Shown here: piece by piece, positions 55,809-64,000 of the stretch
Layout: each line of letters begins with the position of its first letter
How positions within the stretch are numbered: the stretch's first letter is position 1
Source: Pseudomonas sp. BSw22131
Lineage (GTDB): Bacteria; Pseudomonadota; Gammaproteobacteria; Pseudomonadales; Pseudomonadaceae
Direction: 5' to 3'
NCBI RefSeq assembly: GCF_026810445.1
Contig: NZ_CP113949.1
Location: 496,001-560,000, forward strand
DNA length: 64,000 nt
Notes under the pieces: model-generated
What the model was told of the DNA's origin: nothing
The model's database searches: none
What the model saw: the letters and a program-made list of their open reading frames with translations, nothing else
Made by a program: the position numbers and the translations under genes

Positions 55809-58666
55809 GAGCGGGCCGACCCCTCGGCAGGCGCCTCGGGTGAAGAGGGCGACGTAAGGGTTTTAGGCGGAAGTGGCGCGAAATATCCCACTACAAGCAG
55901 CAGAATGCCAACGCCGATAAACGAAACGATTCGCTCCAGGCCGCCCTGATCGCTGAGCTCGATCAGGAACAACTTGGCGACCACAATGCCGATCAAAGCA
56001 GCACCCGCCAGCCAGATGTGCCGTCGGGCGCGCAGGTGGCCGCCGATCATGAGGGCCAGTGCCATGAGCGTCCAGACGATGGAAAGGCCGGCCTGTACAC
56101 GCATCGACGACAGCAGGGCCTCGGTCTCCCACGCCACGCCTGTCCAATGGTGCACGGTGCGCATGACCGTTGCAGTGACCAGCGCGAACAGCGAGACGCC
56201 CGCAGCGATCAGTACCCGTTTGCGCGCAGCATCGAGGGGCACACCCAACTGCGGCAGATGGCTGCGTGCCCACAGGCAAACCCCCGTCAACGTCAGCAGC
56301 AGGCCCAGCTCCAGCGGATTGATCAACGGGACGTAAGGCAGCGGATCGGCGGCGCCATCGCTCACGGCATTGGCCACCCAAAACCACGTCAGCATCAGCG
56401 CTGCCAATGGCGCTGCCGCCCAGACACGATAGGCTTTCGGGTAGTCGCGAACCGGCCATCGCCCAGTGCGCGGCGACGTCATTGCCAGCAGGTAAAGGCT
56501 TGGCAGCAAAGCCCAGCCGAGCCAGCGCCAGGCGTTGTAATGCTCCGACAATTGCAGCAAGGCGTAGCGTAATTCCAGCGACAGCACGGCGATGATCAGC
56601 CAGCAGCCGAGTACATGGGCGATATTCAACTGTCTGCCGGGGATCAGGCTCGCCAACTGACGCAGCGACCACGCATGCGCCGCGAACACGGCCAGCCAGC
56701 CAAGCCAGCCCCAGTCAGCAGCCGGGTTGTAACGCGGGTCGAAAATCTCTGCCAGCAGCAGCGCGCCACTCAAGGGGGTGAGTAATGTGCAGAGCTGTGC
56801 CAACCCCGGCCAGCGAAGGCGCAACGTGATCAGCGTCCACAGCCCGACGGTGATCGCGCCCAGCGTCAGCAGGAACGGAATACCCGCAGCCCCCGGTACG
56901 AAGTGAGTCGACATGGCCAGCGCAACCGCCCACCAAAGTGCGCCCCACAGCAGTAACGCGGGTTGCAGGATGCGCGCGCTTACCCAGCGTAAGGCTCCAA
57001 TTGAATAAACCATCCAGGCGCTGACCAGCCCGGCGACGGAGATCAGCAACGGTGTCCAGAAGTCACCGTGATCGAAGGTCGGATCGAACCAGGTGTTGAT
57101 CACCCCAAAGAAGGAAACCCCGGCGCCCGCTTGCAGCAGCAGACCGAAACCGCGTGCCAGCACCCTGTCCTGACGCATGCCCAGCCAGAACACCGCCGCG
57201 CCTTCGATGGCCCAGGCAACTGTCGTCCATTGCGCATCAAGCCCGAGCGGTATCGCCAGGGTAGCGAATACGACACCCAGCGCCAGACAGGTTTCAACCA
57301 GCAACAATGCACGGCCCGGCGCACGTCCGGTCAGGACGCGAGCAATGAGCAGGTAAAGGACGCCCAACGCCAATGCGCTGAAGGCAGCGCCAAACGCAAG
57401 ATGCTCGACCAGCGCGTATTGCAGGCCGAACCCTGCGATGGGGGTACCGAACAAAAGGCTGCCGTCGACGTATGAACCCTGCCTGGCGGACCAGCGAAGC
57501 AACGCCTCGCGGCTGTCATCCTCAGGCCCCGTTTCGTGTGCCTGAAGAGTGCGCATTGCAAACAGCAGTCCGATGGCCAGGTACATCAGGAAGAACAGCA
57601 CCAGAAACGGTTCGGTGCTCCAGAACAACTCTGCGGTGTAGGCCTTGAGGCCCCACGCGAAACCAATGCCGAAGGTGCCCAAGAAGCCGATGAGGTTCAG
57701 AGGGCGCCAGGCCTTGAACCACGCAATGGCGAAGATGCCAGCGTTCAGCAGTGCGAAGTAGCTGAACAGCGCAACGTGGCTGCCTTCGCCGGTCGATGTC
57801 AGCAACGGCGCCGCGAAACCGCCGAGCGCGGCCACGCACGCCAGCGCCAGCGAGTTCTGCGTCACGGCCAGCGTGGCAGAGAACACCGTGACAGCGACCA
57901 GCAGACTGAACGCCATGCCCGGGCCCATCAGTGCGTGCAGCTTCATTGACGCGAACACTGTCAGGTACAACACGGCAATGCCGGTGCCTTGCATCATCAG
58001 AGCAAATGCCGGATTGCGCTGACGCAGCCACCATCCCAGCCCCAGCAATGCCAAAGCGCTCGCCGCCACGCTTGCATAACGGGCTTCGACCGGAACGATC
58101 ATGCCTTCCGTGGCGTAGCGCAGTAAAAACGCCAAGCCCAGAAACAGCAGCACCACGCCAACGCGAAGCACTGTGTTGCCGCCCAAAAGCCAGTCTTTCG
58201 CCCGCAGCAAAGCTGTGTCGAATACGTTGGGTGTGTGCGGGGGTTGAGTGGCCGAGGGGCCTGACTGTCCGGCCGGCTGCGGCCTGCGCCATTCGGAATC
58301 GCCCTCGTTGGCAAGCGACGGTTGTTCGACGTCGGGCAAGTCCCAGATTAGCTCCGGGCCATCTGTGCTGACGCTTTGAATGTTGAGAGGCGTGGGCAGG
58401 GGAACTGAAGCGGAGGCGGTTTGGGCAGTATCCAGGGGCGGATCGGGGGCGACGTCTGACGCGTCGAGCCTCTGCTGCAGCGATTTCAGCGCCGCTTGCA
58501 TCTGCGCCAGTTGTTCCTGGTGCGCGGCAGTGCGTTTGCTCAGCGCCGACATTCGTACAGTCAGGCCTGTGGCCAAACCGAGCAGGGCGCCCAAAGCTGC
58601 GCCCGTCAGCGTTTCATCAAGAAACACACCTATGAGCAAACCCGCCAGCATCAGAATCCATTGCAC
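55805..58666 (-). CDS. DUF2339 domain-containing large membrane protein
   Basis: 953 residues from a GTG with AAGGA nine bases upstream. A short N-terminal hydrophobic stretch and a likely coiled coil (AHQEQLAQMQAALKSLQQRL) precede a proline-rich linker. From about residue 160 it is almost all membrane helices, more than twenty by eye. This is the DUF2339 family, of unknown function. The family scale and the exported DUF3999 partner suggest envelope-related transport or polymer handling, but nothing in the sequence proves it. The 295-base gap to glgP shows no gene. Confidence 0.87.
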   Translation of the reverse strand: MQWILMLAGLLIGVFLDETLTGAALGALLGLATGLTVRMSALSKRTAAHQEQLAQMQAALKSLQQRLDASDVAPDPPLDTAQTASASVPLPTPLNIQSVSTDGPELIWDLPDVEQPSLANEGDSEWRRPQPAGQSGPSATQPPHTPNVFDTALLRAKDWLLGGNTVLRVGVVLLFLGLAFLLRYATEGMIVPVEARYASVAASALALLGLGWWLRQRNPAFALMMQGTGIAVLYLTVFASMKLHALMGPGMAFSLLVAVTVFSATLAVTQNSLALACVAALGGFAAPLLTSTGEGSHVALFSYFALLNAGIFAIAWFKAWRPLNLIGFLGTFGIGFAWGLKAYTAELFWSTEPFLVLFFLMYLAIGLLFAMRTLQAHETGPEDDSREALLRWSARQGSYVDGSLLFGTPIAGFGLQYALVEHLAFGAAFSALALGVLYLLIARVLTGRAPGRALLLVETCLALGVVFATLAIPLGLDAQWTTVAWAIEGAAVFWLGMRQDRVLARGFGLLLQAGAGVSFFGVINTWFDPTFDHGDFWTPLLISVAGLVSAWMVYSIGALRWVSARILQPALLLWGALWWAVALAMSTHFVPGAAGIPFLLTLGAITVGLWTLITLRLRWPGLAQLCTLLTPLSGALLLAEIFDPRYNPAADWGWLGWLAVFAAHAWSLRQLASLIPGRQLNIAHVLGCWLIIAVLSLELRYALLQLSEHYNAWRWLGWALLPSLYLLAMTSPRTGRWPVRDYPKAYRVWAAAPLAALMLTWFWVANAVSDGAADPLPYVPLINPLELGLLLTLTGVCLWARSHLPQLGVPLDAARKRVLIAAGVSLFALVTATVMRTVHHWTGVAWETEALLSSMRVQAGLSIVWTLMALALMIGGHLRARRHIWLAGAALIGIVVAKLFLIELSDQGGLERIVSFIGVGILLLVVGYFAPLPPKTLTSPSSPEAPAEGSARS

Positions 58667-58961
58667 GCGACGACATCCTTACCCAGCCAGTGACGGCGAT
58701 GGTGGGAGTATATCGGGCGTACACCGGGATGAAACATTTTGTGGCGGTATTAGAACGTAGTCTCGCTCGCAGGCAAGCTGGAATGGAATGCCGGCGACTC
58801 TGCAACTGCATAAATAGATGAGTAGTGATTTTGTAGGCGCTGACGAGTCTGAGCGAAGCCGCAGTGCGGTCTAAATGACTCACCGCAATGACAGCCTCAC
58901 CCGACCCCATCGTCTCTACAAGCCAATTACGCCGCAGAGTTTGTGGCGCGCATCAGCGACT

Positions 58962-61445
<2,484 letters not shown>

Positions 61446-61744
61446 CGGGTACGACCTCAAGTTGTTTAGACGAGCGAAAGGGGTTGTTTGACTGTAGGGC
61501 GTGTCATCCGTTATGTCCTCCAAACGAGGTGAAATATCTGATGAAACGACCCACGCTTCGACTCAGGGAGCGTGTTCTCGTTCGGCCCCGAATTCAATCC
61601 ACAAACCCCTGCATTGATCGTTCCACTCTTGCTTTGCCGTCGCCAAAGGTGGAAAAAAGCGGTGCATGATCATTAACTCATTCGGGTTTATGATGACCAG
61701 CGGCAGACATACAGCAGCCAATGAATTGGACTTGTGGAGCACCT

Positions 61745-62716
61745 ATGCAGACTTTGTACCCGCAGATCAAACCTTATGCCCGGCACGATCTGGCAGTGGA
61801 AGAGCCTCATGTCCTTTATGTCGACGAGAGCGGATCGCCCGAAGGTTTGCCAGTGGTTTTCATCCACGGCGGTCCCGGAGCAGGATGCGATGCCCAAAGC
61901 CGCCGGTTTTTTGACCCCAATCTTTATCGCATCATCACCTTCGATCAGCGTGGATGTGGTCGCTCCACACCGCACGCAAGTCTTGAAAACAACACCACTT
62001 GGCACCTTGTCGAAGACCTGGAGCGCATCCGCAATCACCTTGGCATCGACAAATGGGTGCTGTTTGGCGGCTCGTGGGGTTCAACGTTATCGCTGGCATA
62101 CGCGCAAACTCACCCTGAGCGGGTCCATGCACTGATTTTGCGCGGCATCTTTTTGTGCCGTCCTCAGGAAATCGAGTGGTTCTATCAAGCGGGTGCCAGC
62201 CGTCTGTTCCCCGACTACTGGCAGGATTACCTGGCGCCGATCCCACTGGACGAACGTCATGACCTGCTGGCGGCGTTTCATAAACGTCTTACCGGTAACG
62301 ATCAGATTGCCCAGATGCATGCGGCAAAAGCCTGGTCAACGTGGGAGGGCAGGACCGCCACATTGCGGCCTAATCCGCTGGTCGTCGACCGCTTCTCCGA
62401 GCCCCAGCGCGCCCTCTCTATCGCCCGCATCGAGTGTCATTACTTCACGCATAACGCCTTCCTCGAAGAAAACCAGCTGATTCGCGATATGCCCAGGATC
62501 GCGCATCTGCCGGGGATCATCGTTCACGGCCGTTACGATGTGATCTGCCCGCTGGACAATGCCTGGGAGCTCCATCAGGCGTGGCCCAACAGTGAGTTGC
62601 AAGTGATTCGTGACGCAGGCCATGCAGCCTCCGAACCCGGTATTACCGACGCGCTGGTCCGGGCGGCAGCACAAGTGGCTCAGCGTTTGCTGGATCTTCC
62701 ACCAGAAGAGGCGTAA
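61745..62716 (+). CDS. pip: Proline iminopeptidase
   Basis: 323 residues from the ATG at 61745, with GTGGAG six bases upstream. The oxyanion HGGPGAG, the nucleophile elbow GGSWGSTLSLAYAQTHPERV and the C-terminal GRYDVICP and GHAASEPG (acid and His) mark the S33 proline iminopeptidases. It removes N-terminal proline from peptides. The 299-base gap before it holds only the two divergent promoter regions. dtd follows after a single REP arm. Confidence 0.95.
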   Translation: MQTLYPQIKPYARHDLAVEEPHVLYVDESGSPEGLPVVFIHGGPGAGCDAQSRRFFDPNLYRIITFDQRGCGRSTPHASLENNTTWHLVEDLERIRNHLGIDKWVLFGGSWGSTLSLAYAQTHPERVHALILRGIFLCRPQEIEWFYQAGASRLFPDYWQDYLAPIPLDERHDLLAAFHKRLTGNDQIAQMHAAKAWSTWEGRTATLRPNPLVVDRFSEPQRALSIARIECHYFTHNAFLEENQLIRDMPRIAHLPGIIVHGRYDVICPLDNAWELHQAWPNSELQVIRDAGHAASEPGITDALVRAAAQVAQRLLDLPPEEA

Positions 62717-62742
62717 CGGCAGTCTGCAGGAGCAGCAACTCT

Positions 62743-62772
62743 CTGTAGGAGCCAACTTTTTGGCGAAAAGGC
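62743..62772. repeat. Single REP arm between pip and dtd
   Basis: CTGTAGGAGCCAACTTTTTG, then GCGAAAAGGC. There is no inverted partner in the 91-base gap. An older AGTCTGCAGGAGCAGC stretch just before may be a relic. Confidence 0.6.
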
Positions 62773-62807
62773 GAACCGCAACCTTGTTGTTGGACATAGG
62801 ATTTTAA

Positions 62808-63245
62808 ATGAAGGGCTTGCTTCAACGAGTCTCACAGGCACGCGTCGATGTGTCTGGCCAGACAGTCGGCGCCATCGACCAAGGGCTCATGGTTTTAGTC
62901 GGTATCGAGCCTCATGACACACAGGCCAGCGCCGATAAGCTTCTGCATAAACTGCTTAACTATCGGGTGTTCAGCGATGCAGAGGGGAAAATGAATCTCT
63001 CCGTCGCTGATATACGGGGCGGTTTGTTGCTGGTTTCGCAGTTCACGCTCGCAGCAGATACCAGGAGCGGCTTGCGTCCGGGCTTCTCGAAAGCAGCGGC
63101 GCCTGCGTTTGCCAAAGAGTTGTTCGACTACTTGGTGGACAAGGCTAAAAACTTGCACGACCCGGTTGCCGTGGGCCAGTTTGGTGCGGATATGCAACTG
63201 CATTTGGTCAATGATGGCCCAGTGACATTTTTGCTCGAGACGTAA
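62808..63245 (+). CDS. dtd: D-aminoacyl-tRNA deacylase
   Basis: 145 residues, full length. [17 protein letters not shown] opens the protein. The SQFTLAADT motif and the Gly-Pro motif in [11 protein letters not shown] form the proofreading pocket. It hydrolyses D-amino acids mischarged on tRNA, and glycine on tRNA-Ala. TAGGA lies before the ATG. pip-dtd-opgG order is conserved in Pseudomonas. Confidence 0.96.
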   Translation: MKGLLQRVSQARVDVSGQTVGAIDQGLMVLVGIEPHDTQASADKLLHKLLNYRVFSDAEGKMNLSVADIRGGLLLVSQFTLAADTRSGLRPGFSKAAAPAFAKELFDYLVDKAKNLHDPVAVGQFGADMQLHLVNDGPVTFLLET

Positions 63246-63509
63246 ACGTCCGTTTTTGTGCGCATTGCCTGAATTTATTAGGTCTGTACCGATAAATACT
63301 TTGCTTCAACTGATGCGTTGTAACGCGGCCTGCTAGATAATCGCGCGCTACAGAGACGGGCATTCGCCTGTTCAATCGGTACAAACGCAGACTGATCCGA
63401 CGTCGGTTGGGGAATCATTGGCCCCTTTCGGAGTCGGAACAATGCTCGCCAACCCGGCACTTGATAGCTGGCCGTTGGTTTCTTCATCTGTTTTAGGCGA
63501 GGGTTGCTC

Positions 63510-64000
63510 GTGATTGTTAGTCCATGTAATGCACCAAAGACTCCCGGCAAGCGCCTGCATCGCGCGCTGTTGGCTGGGTCTGCTCTGTTTTGTCTGTTGG
63601 GCGCCAGCCAGTTGTGGGCGTTCGATCTGGACGACGTGGCAACAAAGGCCAAAGATCTGGCCGGGCAGAAATTCGTAGCTCCCAAGAGCAACCTTCCGGC
63701 GGAATTTCGCGACATGAAGTTCGCGGACTACCAGAAGATCCGTTTTTTGCAGGACAAGGCTGAATGGGCCGCCGACAAAACCCCGTTCAAGATTTCGTTC
63801 TATCACCAGGGTATGCACTTCGATACGCCGGTGAAGATCAACGAAGTTACCGCCACAGCTGTCAACGAGATCAAATACGATCCGGCCCGTTTTGACTTCG
63901 GTGACGTTAAGTTCGATCCCAAGTCCACTCAGAATCTGGGCTACGCGGGCTTTCGCGTGATGTACCCGATCAACAAAGATGACAAACAAGACGAAATCAT
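63510..64000 (+). CDS. opgG: Periplasmic glucan biosynthesis protein OpgG (3' end outside window)
   Basis: 163 codons visible from a GTG at 63510 with GCGAGGG eight to nine bases before it. The signal peptide ([20 protein letters not shown]) is followed by [18 protein letters not shown] and [18 protein letters not shown], then [17 protein letters not shown], typical of MdoG/OpgG. It is needed for branching and export of osmoregulated periplasmic glucans, usually with OpgH downstream. The 264-base gap upstream shows no gene and probably carries its promoter. Confidence 0.93.
   Translation, partial: MIVSPCNAPKTPGKRLHRALLAGSALFCLLGASQLWAFDLDDVATKAKDLAGQKFVAPKSNLPAEFRDMKFADYQKIRFLQDKAEWAADKTPFKISFYHQGMHFDTPVKINEVTATAVNEIKYDPARFDFGDVKFDPKSTQNLGYAGFRVMYPINKDDKQDEI

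Noticed and set aside
58667..58961. Hidden gene or RNA between glgP and the DUF2339 gene
   Set aside because: No frame with coding character, no strong hairpin with a U tract and no known RNA pattern could be seen.

Overview
The window is a stretch of a Pseudomonas chromosome, most likely from the P. fluorescens group or a close relative. The evidence is a high-GC coding style, a complete two-part hut locus with both HutT and HutXWV uptake systems, the spu polyamine locus beside a HacB-type acylase, and many short inverted repeats of the Pseudomonas REP type (for example arms starting TGTAGGAGCG). From memory, gene order in the first ~29.6 kb follows the spu-serA-rpiA-ilvA-ptsP-lgt-thyA block of P. 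aeruginosa PAO1 (about PA0298 to PA0342). The remainder follows the hut-pip-dtd-opgG block (about PA5106 to PA5078). The two blocks meet near a cadR/cadA module at 29.7-32.6 kb. No tRNA, rRNA, insertion sequence, prophage or CRISPR array was seen.

Layout. 1-8.0 kb: polyamine catabolism and uptake (glutamine-synthetase-like SpuB, cut by the window edge; SpuC; two binding proteins SpuD and SpuE; SpuF, SpuG, SpuH). 8.2-14.3 kb: HacB-like acylase, a secreted ParB-like protein, an alpha/beta hydrolase, a DUF2059 protein and a 2OG-Fe(II) oxygenase. 14.4-18.0 kb: serA, divergent from a D-2-hydroxyglutarate-dehydrogenase-type flavoprotein, then a fumarylacetoacetate-hydrolase-family enzyme. 18.1-20.1 kb: tandem SdiA-regulated-type proteins. 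20.2-24.6 kb: rpiA, an ilvA reading frame broken by two single-base deletions, a DUF2269-like membrane protein, a HAD phosphatase and rppH. 24.6-29.6 kb: ptsP, an NRDE/TANGO2 protein, lgt and thyA. 29.7-32.6 kb: cadR/cadA.

32.8-52.0 kb is the hut region. The main minus-strand set is hutU-X-W-V-(hutH paralogue)-hutH-T-I-G, and a second divergent unit is hutD-hutC with hutF. Between them lie an ECF sigma factor, its anti-sigma factor, a DUF3455 protein, a periplasmic binding protein and nhaA. Histidine is brought in by HutT and HutXWV, deaminated by HutH, hydrated by HutU, opened by HutI, and passed through HutF and HutG to glutamate. HutC is the expected repressor, and likely HutC operators sit at both promoters. 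A GG-N10-GC sigma-54-type promoter lies before hutU. 52.1-64 kb: a lipocalin with a small lipoprotein, fbp, a DUF3999/DUF2339 membrane pair, glgP, pip, dtd and the start of opgG.

The most striking observation is the first of the two HutH-family proteins (38111-39736). It aligns well with the neighbouring HutH but lacks exactly the Ala-Ser-Gly triad that forms the MIO cofactor, and two other active-site positions are changed. It therefore looks like a pseudoenzyme, or an enzyme with other chemistry, kept in frame inside the hut operon.
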